From NCBI GenBank assembly GCA_964383665.1, contig CAYLHO010000004.1, positions 1 to 63,932 of the forward strand: a DNA stretch of 63,932 bases. Reading direction: 5' to 3'. Of the stretch, positions 51,709 through 60,343 are shown in pieces. The position numbers and the translations under genes are program-made. The notes under the pieces are model-generated. The model was not told the origin of the DNA and did no database searches. It worked only from the letters and a program-made list of their open reading frames with translations. The stretch is from UMGS687 sp964383665 (GTDB lineage: Bacteria; Bacillota; Clostridia; Christensenellales; UBA1242). Positions within the stretch are counted from its first letter, which is position 1; each line of letters begins with the position of its first letter.

Positions 51709-52707
51709 ATGAATTATTATTTAATTTGTTTCTTAAGTTGCCTTGCAATTTCGGTTGCAATTTCGCCATTTGTGATTTTTGCTGCAAAAAAATTTAAGGC
51801 GTCTCAAACTGTTTTGGAATATGTTGAAGCGCATAAGGGGAAAGACGGAACGCCAACAATGGGCGGGCTTATTTTCCTTATTGCAATCATGTTCTCATTT
51901 TGTTTTTTTACAAAAAATTTCCAACTTGCAACCGTTTCAATTGCGGTTATGCTTGCATATGGAATTTTGGGGTTCTTGGACGATTTTATCAAAATTCGAT
52001 TTAAACAAAATCTTGGGCTTAAGCCATATCAAAAAGTTATTGGGCAGGTTGGAATTGCAATCATAATTGCTTTCTATGCTTACTATTCAAACCTTATTGG
52101 TTCAACTCTTGTTGTTCCTTTCACAAGCGTCATGATTGACCTTAAATGGGGAATCATTCCGTTCATAATTTTTGTTTACCTTGCTGTTGTTAACAGCGTT
52201 AACCTAACCGATGGGCTGGACGGGCTTGCAGGAGGGGTTAGCAGCGCCTATCTTGTTGGGTTTATTGGACTTTTGCTGGTTTATCAAAACCTTGCAAAAA
52301 CTCCAGTTTTGGCGGCGGAAAATAATAATTTAATAATCCTTTGTTTTTGCGCGCTTGGGGCTCTTTTGGGGTTCATGTGTTTTAATGTTTACAAAGCAAA
52401 AATTTTTATGGGCGACACTGGTTCTCTTGCCCTTGGCGGGCTTTTAACTTCAATTGCTGTTTTCTCAAAAACAACGCTTTTAATTCCGTTTGTTGGAATC
52501 ATGTTTGTTGTTTCGGCGCTTTCGGTTTGCATTCAGGTTTTACATTTTAAAAGAACAGGGGAACGAGTTTTTCTTATGGCGCCTCTTCATCACCATTTCG
52601 AGAAAAAGGGCGTGAATGAAAATCGAATAACTTTCGTATATATAGTTATAACAATTGCAATAAGTGCACTTGCAATTGCGATAACAATGTATGCGAGTTC
52701 AATTTGA
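51709..52707 (+). CDS. mraY: phospho-MurNAc-pentapeptide transferase
   Basis: A 332-residue ten-helix enzyme that makes lipid I. The motifs are GTPTMGG (about 44-50), the Asp pair in FLDDFIK (about 90), NLTDGLDGLAGG (about 165) and the HHHFE (about 292) triple-His loop. AGGAGAGG precedes the ATG. The stop overlaps the start of murD. Confidence 0.97.
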   Translation: MNYYLICFLSCLAISVAISPFVIFAAKKFKASQTVLEYVEAHKGKDGTPTMGGLIFLIAIMFSFCFFTKNFQLATVSIAVMLAYGILGFLDDFIKIRFKQNLGLKPYQKVIGQVGIAIIIAFYAYYSNLIGSTLVVPFTSVMIDLKWGIIPFIIFVYLAVVNSVNLTDGLDGLAGGVSSAYLVGFIGLLLVYQNLAKTPVLAAENNNLIILCFCALGALLGFMCFNVYKAKIFMGDTGSLALGGLLTSIAVFSKTTLLIPFVGIMFVVSALSVCIQVLHFKRTGERVFLMAPLHHHFEKKGVNENRITFVYIVITIAISALAIAITMYASSI

Positions 52708-54038
52708 AAATTTTTTGTAAAAATAATCAGTATAAAAGAAAGAAAATTCTTGTTTATGGGAAGGGAATAACCGGAGCGGCAACAAAGAAATTTTTGGAAA
52801 GTTGCGGCGCAAAGGTCTATTTCTTTCAAGACGGAGAAAAACAGAAATTTAAAATTTCAAAATTGGATTTAGCCGTCGTAAGCCCTGGAATATCCTTGGA
52901 AACTTCGCTCTCTGTTGAGCTTAAGAACATGAATGTTCCAATAATTTCCGAGCTTCAACTTGGCTTTGAAAACGTTTTAGGGCAAATTGTTGCAATAACA
53001 GGAACAAACGGAAAAACAACAACTTGCGTTCTGCTTAACCAAATTCTTTCTCCAAACTCTTTCTATGTTGGGAACGCAAAAGACCCGCTTATTTCACTTT
53101 GGAACAATTCAAACGAAAACTCTAAAATTGTTTGCGAAACAAGTTCGTTCCAGCTTGAATCGTCAACAACTTTTTGTCCGCAAATTTCAGCAATTTTAAA
53201 TCTTGCTCCCGATCATCTTGTTCGGCATAAGACATTTGAGAATTACATAAGAGAGAAAGCAAAGATATTTCAAAATCAAACCGGAAAAGATTTTGCAGTT
53301 TTTAATTTTGATGATGAAAAAGTTATGGAAATTTCAAAGCAATGCGTTGCAAAAAAATATTTCTTTTCAACAAAAGATCAATTTGAAAACCCAAACTTTA
53401 ATGGGGCATATGTTTCAAACAATGAGATATTTTTTAAAAGCGGCAATGAAAACATTTTTGTTGTTACAACGAAAAAAATTAAACTTCTTGGAAAGAAAAA
53501 TCTTGAGAATGTTTTAGCGGCAATTTGCATCGCAAAAATCATGGGCGTTTCAAGCAAGCGAATTGATGAGGTTGTTTCGAACTTTATGCCACTTGAAAAT
53601 CGAATGGAAATTGTTTTGGAAACAAAAAATATTTGTTTCATTAACGACAGCAAAGCAACAAATGTTGCAAGTGTTTTGGCAGATTTAAACTCCATTGAAG
53701 GAAAATCTATTGTGCTTTTGGGAGGAAGCGACAAAGGGGAAAGTTTTGCTCCCCTTTTTGAGGGACTTGGGAAAAATGTTGTTTTTGCTTTTCTTTTTGG
53801 GGCAACAAAAAACAAACTTGAAAAAGCGGCGAAAGAAAGTTCCTTTTTAAAAACGCTGTTGGCTTCAACCCTTAAGGAGGCAACAAGAAAAGCAATCAAT
53901 TTTTGCAAAAGTAATTATCCAAACGAAAAAGTTAACATTGTTTTAGCTCCCGCTTGCGCAAGTTTTGATGAATTTAAAAATTTTGAGGAACGCGGAAAAT
54001 GTTTTAAAAATTATGTTTTAAATGGAGAAAAATTATGA
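52704..54038 (+). CDS. murD: UDP-MurNAc-L-alanine:D-glutamate ligase
   Basis: A 444-residue Mur ligase. The ATP-binding motif GTNGKTTTCVLLN lies at about residues 96-108 and the N-terminal GKGITGAATKKFLE matches the UDP-binding Rossmann fold. The start is a TTG whose last two bases overlap the mraY TGA (translational coupling); no ATG occurs before the conserved region. A four-base overlap joins it to ftsW. Confidence 0.95.
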   Translation: MKIFCKNNQYKRKKILVYGKGITGAATKKFLESCGAKVYFFQDGEKQKFKISKLDLAVVSPGISLETSLSVELKNMNVPIISELQLGFENVLGQIVAITGTNGKTTTCVLLNQILSPNSFYVGNAKDPLISLWNNSNENSKIVCETSSFQLESSTTFCPQISAILNLAPDHLVRHKTFENYIREKAKIFQNQTGKDFAVFNFDDEKVMEISKQCVAKKYFFSTKDQFENPNFNGAYVSNNEIFFKSGNENIFVVTTKKIKLLGKKNLENVLAAICIAKIMGVSSKRIDEVVSNFMPLENRMEIVLETKNICFINDSKATNVASVLADLNSIEGKSIVLLGGSDKGESFAPLFEGLGKNVVFAFLFGATKNKLEKAAKESSFLKTLLASTLKEATRKAINFCKSNYPNEKVNIVLAPACASFDEFKNFEERGKCFKNYVLNGEKL

Positions 54039-55249
54039 AAAATAATGAAAAAGTTTTAAAAAATCCATTTAAAAACAATTTATTTAAAAAAAATAATGAA
54101 AAAGAAGCATTAAAATTAAAAATTCAAGAAAATCATTTTAAAAAATTATTTAATTTTAATAAAAAAACATTTTTAATTTATTTTCTTGTTTTGGGGCTTG
54201 GAATTTTTGGTTGCATAATGGTTTACAGCGCAAGCAGTTACGTTGCGCAACATCGCTATGGAAATCAATATTTTTATTTAACCAAACAAATTGTTGGTGT
54301 TGCGCTTGGCGCAATTGCAATGTTTATTTTTTCAAAAATTAACTATCAAAAACTTAAAAAGTTTAGATGGATTGGCGTTATCGTTAGCGCAATTTTGCTT
54401 GCTCTTGTTTTTATTCCCGGGATTGGCGTTGAAAATTATGGCGCAAGACGTTGGCTTAACTTGGGCTTTTTCACAATTCAGCCAAGCGAATTTGCAAAGT
54501 TTGCGTTTGTTCTTTTTGCTGCTGAATATCTTTCAAGGCACTATGAGGACGTTGGGAAATTTAAAACCCTTTTGCCTGTTTTGGGCGTTGGAGTTGGTTT
54601 TTGCATTTTAATTATTCTTGAGCCAAACATGAGCATAACAATGTGCATGGGGCTTGTTATGCTTTTCATGCTCTTTGTTGGAGGGGCAAAACTTAAACAT
54701 TTTTTAATTCTTGGCGTTCCTGCTGCGGCGGCTGTTCCCGCTCTTATAATTATTGAGCCATATCGAATTCAAAGATTCATGGCGTTTTTGAATCCTTGGG
54801 CAAACCCGCAAGGAGAGGGGTTTCAACTTGTTCAATCGCTATATTCTCTTGGAAGCGGTGGAATGTTTGGAGTTGGGCTGTTTAACTCCCGTCAAAAATA
54901 TTTGTTTTTGCCATTTTCCGAAAGCGATTTTGTTTTTTCAATAATTGGAGAAGAACTTGGTTTTTTTGGCGCGTCAATTGTAATTCTTGTTTTTGCTCTT
55001 TTAATTTTCTTGTTGATTGGAATTGCAAAAAGGTCGAAAGATCGCTTTGGCTCGCTCCTTGTTCTTGGAATTGCAAGCGTTATTGCAATTCAGGTTATAA
55101 TAAATCTTTTTGTTGTTAGCGGCATGATTCCTCCAACTGGGCTTCCGTTGCCATTTATTTCGGCGGGTTCAACCTCAATCATTGTTTTTATGAGTGCAAT
55201 TGGAATTGCGTTGAATGTTGAAAAACAGTCTTATAACGTGGGATATTAG
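54035..55249 (+). CDS. ftsW: SEDS glycosyltransferase FtsW
   Basis: A 404-residue polytopic SEDS protein that polymerises lipid II at the septum. Family motifs are GARRWLNLGFFTIQPSEFAK (about 134-153), the extracellular loop NPWANPQGEGFQLVQS, and PPTGLPLPFISAGSTS (about 366-381). The first 45 residues are a Lys/Asn-rich, very AT-rich extension (about 85% A+T in the DNA) before helix one. The ATG overlaps the murD stop by four bases. Confidence 0.95.
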   Translation: MKNNEKVLKNPFKNNLFKKNNEKEALKLKIQENHFKKLFNFNKKTFLIYFLVLGLGIFGCIMVYSASSYVAQHRYGNQYFYLTKQIVGVALGAIAMFIFSKINYQKLKKFRWIGVIVSAILLALVFIPGIGVENYGARRWLNLGFFTIQPSEFAKFAFVLFAAEYLSRHYEDVGKFKTLLPVLGVGVGFCILIILEPNMSITMCMGLVMLFMLFVGGAKLKHFLILGVPAAAAVPALIIIEPYRIQRFMAFLNPWANPQGEGFQLVQSLYSLGSGGMFGVGLFNSRQKYLFLPFSESDFVFSIIGEELGFFGASIVILVFALLIFLLIGIAKRSKDRFGSLLVLGIASVIAIQVIINLFVVSGMIPPTGLPLPFISAGSTSIIVFMSAIGIALNVEKQSYNVGY

Positions 55250-55347
55250 AGAATTGATTATGTTGCAAGTTTTTTGAAAAAACAAAAGAGGCCCTGGGGT
55301 TGTTTGCTTTTAAATTAATGTTAAATAATGGATTAGAATTGGCTATA

Positions 55348-55375
55348 TTGACAAATTTTGCTTAAGTTGTATAAT
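55348..55375 (+). promoter_or_regulatory. promoter of the 239-residue gene
   Basis: TTGACA (55348-55353), 16 bases, TATAAT (55370-55375), 29 bases before the ATG. Confidence 0.8.
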
Positions 55376-55404
55376 ATTAACATAAGAGCATTAAGGAGTT
55401 GTGT

Positions 55405-56124
55405 ATGGATAAATTAAATTTTACCAAGGAACAAATTGCACGTTTGAAAGAAATTTGCAACGAGCGAGAGGAAATTGTTATTGACGGAATGACAAGCCGC
55501 GGAAGGGCGTTTAATGTTACTGGGCGAATTGCATTTGACGACAACGGAAAATTTGGGGTTTCCAAAGATTGGGTTGCAATTGAATTTGGAAAGGCGAATG
55601 GCGATGTTTCGGAACATGACGTTCTTGCAATTTACTATTTAAACATTGTTCAAAACGAACTTTCGCCATCGTTGTTGATTAATTCAATTAAAACAGCAAA
55701 TGACGAAATGATTTATGACATTTCAAAAGAGAATCTTAAGGAAATGTTAGAAATTGTTGACAAAGAAAATGTAAAAATATCAAAACGCATTGAAGAAACT
55801 CCAATTGTTAAATATGACAGAGTTTCAAACAAGATGTTTGACCTTGTTGGGCAACCGGTTTCTGTTTACACAAATAATGAAGAAGTTGCGAAAGGTGTTC
55901 TTCTTGAAATTGAAAAAGCAAATGTTTTTGGGAACGCAACTTTCAGCGTTGCGCATGGAACGGAAATAACAACTGCTCAAGTTGAAGCTGAAACAACTCT
56001 TATGGAATTGAACGATAAAGGAGAGTGGACTCAAACGGTTGCAAACGACCGATTCGAGCATCTCATTTGCGCCAAAGCAAATCAAAAAGCGTGCAAAACA
56101 GAAGTTAACACTTTTGATATGTAA
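55405..56124 (+). CDS. uncharacterised 239-residue protein
   Basis: A soluble protein with beta-rich N-terminal region (VIDGMTSRGRAFNVTGRIAF, about 24-43) and mixed C-terminal half. I do not recognise the family. ATG 55405 is chosen because AAGGAG lies about 6 bases upstream. It has its own promoter and a terminator shared with murG. Confidence 0.78.
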   Translation: MDKLNFTKEQIARLKEICNEREEIVIDGMTSRGRAFNVTGRIAFDDNGKFGVSKDWVAIEFGKANGDVSEHDVLAIYYLNIVQNELSPSLLINSIKTANDEMIYDISKENLKEMLEIVDKENVKISKRIEETPIVKYDRVSNKMFDLVGQPVSVYTNNEEVAKGVLLEIEKANVFGNATFSVAHGTEITTAQVEAETTLMELNDKGEWTQTVANDRFEHLICAKANQKACKTEVNTFDM

Positions 56125-56128
56125 AAAA

Positions 56129-56160
56129 TAAAAGCTCAACAAAATGTTGAGTTTTTATTT
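56129..56160. terminator. bidirectional terminator
   Basis: AAAGCTCAACA pairs with TGTTGAGTTTT, between the convergent 239-residue gene and murG. Confidence 0.83.
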
Positions 56161-57240
56161 TGAATTTTTAACAATAATTTCAACAATTTTTTTATTTGGG
56201 GATTTAATTCCCCAATTTTTTATGTTTTTTTGAATTATTTTTGAATTTTTTTCTAAATTTTCAAGTGATTTAATTAAATTATTTGAATTTAAATTTTCCT
56301 GAAGCAAAACTTCGCACATTCCTTTTTCTTTGAAATAATTTGCGTTGTCAATTTGGTCGCCTCGACTTTCTGTTCTTGGAAGGGGAATTAAGAGCATCGG
56401 CTTTGAAAGCGAAAGAAGTTCAAAAACCGAGTTTGCCCCTGCGCGGCAAACAACAAAATCTGCTGCGTCAAAAAAGTTTTCAATTTCATTTGTGTATTCA
56501 ACAGAATAATAATTTTCCACGTTAATTTTTTTGCTTTTTCCTTTTCCGGTTATGTGCAAAATGTTATATTTTTTTGTTAATTCGTTTATGCTTTCAAAAA
56601 CTGAATCATTAATTGCTTTTGCGCCAAGGCTTCCGCCAAAAAACAAAATGGTTTTTTTGTTTGGATTTAAACTGAAATTAAGTTTGTTTTTATTTCCTTT
56701 AAAAATTTGTTCGCGAACAGGCGCACCCGCAAAAACAAATTTTTCTTTCCCTTGCGCGGTTTTTTCAAAAGCGGTTAGGGTTAATGTTGCATAGTGAGAA
56801 ATAATTTTGTTAGCAAGCCCAAGCGAAAGGTCGCTTTCGTGGGTTAAAACTGGAATGTTAAGTTTTTTGGCAGCAATTGCAACTGGAATTGAAACATATC
56901 CGCCTTTCGAAAAGACAACAGCAGGAGAAATTTCTTTAAGCAATTTTTTAGCCTGTGAAATTGAAGAAACAAGTTTAACGGGAATCAAAAGGTTTTTTGG
57001 GCTTAAACTTCTAACAAGTTTAACGGCATCAATTTCGAAAAAATCTATGCCAGCATTTTTTGCAAGTTGTTTTTCAATTCCGCTTGTCCCTATGTAAATT
57101 ATTTTTTCGAAGTTTTTTTTAAGTTCCGGAACAAGAGCGAGATTTGGCATAACATGACCCGCTGTTCCGCCGCCTGTTAAAACAATTGTTTTCATGTTTT
57201 TATGATGTGATAAATTTAAACAATTTATTCTGTAACTCAT
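56155..57240 (-). CDS. murG: UDP-GlcNAc:lipid I glycosyltransferase
   Basis: A glycosyltransferase converting lipid I to lipid II at the inner membrane face. The G-loop TGGGTAGHVMPNLAL, THESDLSLGLANK, the second G-loop FFGGSLGAKAIND, and the RAGANSVFELLSLSKPMLLIPLP donor-site region are present. Two starts are possible. ATG 57240 overlaps the stop of the preceding gene by four bases and gives 361 residues; ATG 57195 begins at the conserved M-K-T-I-V-L-T-G-G and gives 346. I keep the longer coupled start but consider 57195 equally likely. It is inverted and about 0.9 kb away from the mur operon. Confidence 0.95.
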   Translation of the reverse strand: MSYRINCLNLSHHKNMKTIVLTGGGTAGHVMPNLALVPELKKNFEKIIYIGTSGIEKQLAKNAGIDFFEIDAVKLVRSLSPKNLLIPVKLVSSISQAKKLLKEISPAVVFSKGGYVSIPVAIAAKKLNIPVLTHESDLSLGLANKIISHYATLTLTAFEKTAQGKEKFVFAGAPVREQIFKGNKNKLNFSLNPNKKTILFFGGSLGAKAINDSVFESINELTKKYNILHITGKGKSKKINVENYYSVEYTNEIENFFDAADFVVCRAGANSVFELLSLSKPMLLIPLPRTESRGDQIDNANYFKEKGMCEVLLQENLNSNNLIKSLENLEKNSKIIQKNIKNWGIKSPNKKIVEIIVKNSK

Positions 57241-57593
57241 TCAATTCTCTTATAACTGTCGATCGACGGGGTTTTAGGTTTTTCCTCGGCTGAAAGAAGT
57301 TTTGTTAGCGACTCAAGGTTTTTAAGTTCAGGCGAAAGAGAGGCAACTTTTGAAAGAATTTGCCCAAAATTAGACTTCCCGCTTATTGCAAGCAAAAGAA
57401 TGGGCAAAAGGTTTTGAATTGAAAACCCACCCGTGTTTTGCGGCGGAGGAGGCGGGGCTGAACAACTTTGATTTGCCCCTTGCTCAAATTGCGTGATAAC
57501 GTCTGGCGGATAGTATTGAGATTGGGGAGATTGCTGGGGCTGTTGATTTTGAGAGAAAAGCCCAAGCGAAGAAATAAGATTTTTTAAATCCAT
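57237..57593 (-). CDS. uncharacterised 118-residue Pro/Gln-rich protein
   Basis: An N-terminal amphipathic helix (MDLKNLISSLGLF) leads to a Gln/Pro/Tyr-rich stretch (about 15-52, including a run of Pro), a short hydrophobic segment (LLPILLLAIS, about 62-71) and a charged tail. I do not recognise it. AGGAACGG precedes ATG 57593. It is coupled to murG. Confidence 0.72.
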   Translation of the reverse strand: MDLKNLISSLGLFSQNQQPQQSPQSQYYPPDVITQFEQGANQSCSAPPPPPQNTGGFSIQNLLPILLLAISGKSNFGQILSKVASLSPELKNLESLTKLLSAEEKPKTPSIDSYKRIE

Positions 57594-57663
57594 GCTACCG
57601 TTCCTTTTAAACATTATATATATATGAAACATATAATAAATTAGTTAAAAAAGGAGAGAAAAA

Positions 57664-57954
57664 ATGGGAAAAAGTCTTTTTGAGTTTGCAAATGAAAAAC
57701 AAAATAACGATGAGGAAAGAACTGAAAAAGAAAACAAGGGCATTAGCGAAAGCGAACTTCGAAAGCAAGTTGACCACTATTCAAAGTTTTCGCAAAGCCA
57801 ACTTCTTGGCGAACTTTTTTCTCAAGTTGAAAAACAAAAGCGTAATGGGGAATTTAACTTCGAAAAAATTGCAAATCAAATTGAGGGAATTAAGCCAATG
57901 CTTTCGGAGGAGCAAATTAAAAACATAAACAAACTTTTAAATCAAATTAAATAA
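57664..57954 (+). CDS. small 96-residue helical protein
   Basis: A charged, helical protein: an acidic/basic N-terminal third, then VDHYSKFSQSQLLGELFSQV (about 37-56) and a C-terminal pair of helices (GIKPMLSEEQIKNINKLLNQ). I recall similar short proteins as hypotheticals in Clostridia next to the preceding Pro-rich protein, but cannot name the family. AAAGGAGAG precedes the ATG; the S8 protease follows 11 bases later. Confidence 0.72.
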   Translation: MGKSLFEFANEKQNNDEERTEKENKGISESELRKQVDHYSKFSQSQLLGELFSQVEKQKRNGEFNFEKIANQIEGIKPMLSEEQIKNINKLLNQIK

Positions 57955-57965
57955 AGGAAAAACGA

Positions 57966-59093
57966 ATGAGAAATTTAAGAAAAATTGATTCAAAACTCTT
58001 TGAAGTTGTAAGTTTAAATTTGGAAAATGAGGTTGATTGCATTGCATATGTAAGTGACTTTCCAAAAGCAAGGAAGTTTTTTGGCAATGAAATTGTTATG
58101 GAACTTCCGTTTATTAACGCTGTTGCACTTAAAACCAATTCAAGCAAAATTATCGATGTTTGCAGCGAAAATTGGGTTAAAAGCGTAACACGGCAAACAA
58201 GCGTTCTTGCTCTTATGAACACGGCAAGGAGAATTCTGACCGCCGAAAATGGACTTTCGGGCAAAGACATTACAATTGCATACATCGACACTGGAATTTC
58301 GCCACACATAGATTTTACTCTTGGCGAAAATCGAATTATAACTTTTTTGGATATTGTTTCGGGAAGGAAAAGAGCATATGACGACAATGGTCACGGAACT
58401 TTTGTTTCGGGGGTTGGAAGCGGAAACGGGAAAATGAGTAATGGCAAGTTTTCGGGTGTTGCGCCAAAAAGCAACATAATTTCAATTAAGGCGCTTAACG
58501 AAAAAGGCGAGGCGAATGCAATCAACATTCTTGAAGCAATGCAGTGGATTTACGACAATCAGAAAAAATATAACATTAAAGTTGTTTGCATGAGTTTTGG
58601 AAGTGAGCCTCTTGGAGTTGGCGATCCAATTATGAAGGGGGCAGAAGTTCTTTGGAACAGGGGGATAACAATGGTTGCGGCGGCGGGAAACAGTGGACCG
58701 GAATTCGAAACAATAAAATCGCCGGGGATAAGCTCAAGAATTATAACAGTTGGGGGATTCAACGACAATCGCGACGAAAATGGGAATTACGAAATAGAAA
58801 ACTTTAAAATTGCTCCGTTTTCTTCGCGTGGGCCAGCGCTTCGCCGATTTAAACCCGATGTTGTTGCTCCGGCTGTTAACATAACCTCATGCTCAAATCT
58901 CGCCAGCGGCGACTACACAAAAATGAGCGGAACAAGCGTTGCAACGCCAATGGTTGCAGGGCTTGCCGCTCTCATTCTCGAAAAAGACCCGCGCTTTTCA
59001 CCCGATCAAGTTAAACAAAAAATTATGTCAATTTCAACGCCAATTTCATTTAATCGGAACTTGGAGGGTTTTGGCTTTCCGTTTTTAAAGTGA
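57966..59093 (+). CDS. subtilisin-like (S8) serine protease, probably cytosolic
   Basis: A 375-residue S8 protease without a signal peptide. The triad is clear: Asp in IAYIDTGISPHID (about residue 105), His in DNGHGTFVSG (about 143), Ser in MSGTSVATPMVAGLAAL (about 326); the oxyanion Asn is in AAAGNSGPE. It resembles the AprX group of intracellular subtilases. AAGGAAA precedes the ATG. Its last 44 bases overlap the 3' end of rsmD on the opposite strand. Confidence 0.93.
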   Translation: MRNLRKIDSKLFEVVSLNLENEVDCIAYVSDFPKARKFFGNEIVMELPFINAVALKTNSSKIIDVCSENWVKSVTRQTSVLALMNTARRILTAENGLSGKDITIAYIDTGISPHIDFTLGENRIITFLDIVSGRKRAYDDNGHGTFVSGVGSGNGKMSNGKFSGVAPKSNIISIKALNEKGEANAINILEAMQWIYDNQKKYNIKVVCMSFGSEPLGVGDPIMKGAEVLWNRGITMVAAAGNSGPEFETIKSPGISSRIITVGGFNDNRDENGNYEIENFKIAPFSSRGPALRRFKPDVVAPAVNITSCSNLASGDYTKMSGTSVATPMVAGLAALILEKDPRFSPDQVKQKIMSISTPISFNRNLEGFGFPFLK

Positions 59094-59622
59094 AATATGA
59101 AAGCATTTTAATTCCATATTTCTTTCTTGTTTGAAGCTCAAACCCATCAAGCATAATTTCATTTTTTGCTTCGTGTTCGCAAATTATAATTCCGTCATCG
59201 GCTAAAAGTTTTCGCCTTTCAACAATTTCCGCGGCTTTTGAATAGAACTCCAAATTCTTGTATGGAGGGTCGATGAAAATGAAATCGAATTTTTCATTAC
59301 TTCTTTCAAGGAACATCAAAAAATCGGCAATGGCAATTTCAAACTCATCTTTGCTTGCCTTGCATGTTTCCAAGTTTCGCTTAATAATTTCCGCATTTTT
59401 CCTGTTTTTCTCAACAAAAAAGGTTTTTCCCGCCCCGCGAGAAAGCGCTTCAATTCCAACGCTTCCGCTTCCCGAAAATAAGTCCAAAAAAATTTTCCCT
59501 TCCAAATCGAGTTGTATTTTTGAAAAAAGAGCCTCGCGAACAACGCTTGCCGTTGGGCGAGTTGTTTCGTTTGAAACAAATTCTAGATTTCTATTTTTAA
59601 ATTTTCCTGCTGAAATTCTCAT
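59050..59622 (-). CDS. rsmD: 16S rRNA (guanine966-N2)-methyltransferase
   Basis: A 190-residue SAM-dependent methyltransferase. The start M-R-I-S-A-G-K-F-K-N-R is the family N terminus, DLFSGSGSVGIEALSRGA (about 48-65) binds SAM, and FIDPPYKN (about 122) is the catalytic motif. ATG 59622 lies 7 bases after TAAGAT and lacks a ribosome-binding site. The longer upstream frame runs antisense to the rpsL leader and is not coding. The 3' end overlaps the subtilase gene by 44 bases. Confidence 0.95.
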   Translation of the reverse strand: MRISAGKFKNRNLEFVSNETTRPTASVVREALFSKIQLDLEGKIFLDLFSGSGSVGIEALSRGAGKTFFVEKNRKNAEIIKRNLETCKASKDEFEIAIADFLMFLERSNEKFDFIFIDPPYKNLEFYSKAAEIVERRKLLADDGIIICEHEAKNEIMLDGFELQTRKKYGIKMLSYFTLKTESQNPPSSD

Positions 59623-59690
59623 ATAATATATCTTAACATTATTTGTAAAAAAAATAAACAAAATTTGTTGCCTAAATTTATTTAAAATCG

Positions 59691-59719
59691 TTGACAAAGT
59701 TGAGCGCGTGTGGTATGAT
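59691..59719 (+). promoter_or_regulatory. promoter of the str operon
   Basis: TTGACA (59691-59696), 17 bases, TATGAT (59714-59719), giving a leader of about 210 bases before rpsL. Confidence 0.85.
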
Positions 59720-59725
59720 TGCGTT

Positions 59726-59937
59726 AGCAATTTGGCAAAAGCAAGTTGAACTGTGGAAATTATCCGCGGGGAGTCGAAAGACTTTGGAATTTCAAGGTCA
59801 AGTCGTTGGACTGAATATGAACCTGAAACTCTAAAAAAAGTTTTTTCTTGACGCATTTCGAACTTGCAACAAAAAGCAAGTTCGTTTTTTTATTTGCCAA
59901 AAGCAAATTGGAAGAAATTCCTTAAAAGGAGAAAGTT
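59726..59937 (+). promoter_or_regulatory. rpsL leader with attenuator-like structure
   Basis: A 210-base leader with no clear ORF. It contains a strong terminator-like hairpin (CGAACTTGC 59859-59867 with GCAAGTTCG 59876-59884, then a T run). Two early segments could disrupt or bridge it: GCAAGTT (59741-59747) is complementary to AACTTGC of the terminator stem, and TTTGGCAAA (59731-59739) is complementary to TTTGCCAAA (59893-59901) just beyond it. This is the logic of an attenuator controlling the whole str operon. Confidence 0.6.
59859..59892 (+). terminator. intrinsic terminator inside the rpsL leader
   Basis: A nine-base-pair GC-containing stem with an eight-base loop and a T run, 46 bases before the rpsL ATG. 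Confidence 0.8.
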
Positions 59938-60309
59938 ATGCCAACAATAAACCAATTGGTTAGAAAGGGAAGAAAAAGTTTTGAAGAAAAAAGCAAATCG
60001 CCTCTTTTGGACGAATGCCCTCAAAAACGTGGTGTTTGCCTTTCGGTTAAAACAACAAGCCCTAAAAAACCTAACTCCGCTCTTCGTAAGATAGCTCGTG
60101 TTCGTCTTTCAAACAAGAGTGAAGCAACCGTTTACATTCCTGGAATTGGACACAACCTTCAAGAGCACAGCGTTGTTCTTGTTAGAGGCGGAAGAGTTAA
60201 AGACCTTCCTGGTGTTAGATACCACATTGTTCGCGGAACACTTGATGCTGCTGGGGTTGCAAAACGCAATCAAAGCCGTTCAAAATATGGCGCTAAACGC
60301 CCAAAATAA
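59938..60309 (+). CDS. rpsL: 30S ribosomal protein S12
   Basis: A 123-residue decoding-centre protein. The signature TTSPKKPNSALRKIARVRL (about 38-56) and the PGIGHNLQEHSVVLVRGGRVKDLPGV stretch (split here: PGIGHNLQEHS, VRGGRVKDLPGVRYH) are intact, including the lysines at which streptomycin-resistance changes occur. AAAGGAGA precedes the ATG (59938). It is the first gene of the str operon. Confidence 0.98.
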   Translation: MPTINQLVRKGRKSFEEKSKSPLLDECPQKRGVCLSVKTTSPKKPNSALRKIARVRLSNKSEATVYIPGIGHNLQEHSVVLVRGGRVKDLPGVRYHIVRGTLDAAGVAKRNQSRSKYGAKRPK

Positions 60310-60343
60310 ACTAAAAATTACTAAACTATAAAAGGAGAATAAT

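Noticed and set aside
59638..59856. N-terminal extension of rsmD into the rpsL leader
   Set aside because: The extension has no family similarity, crosses the str promoter on the opposite strand, and the conserved N terminus starts at 59622.
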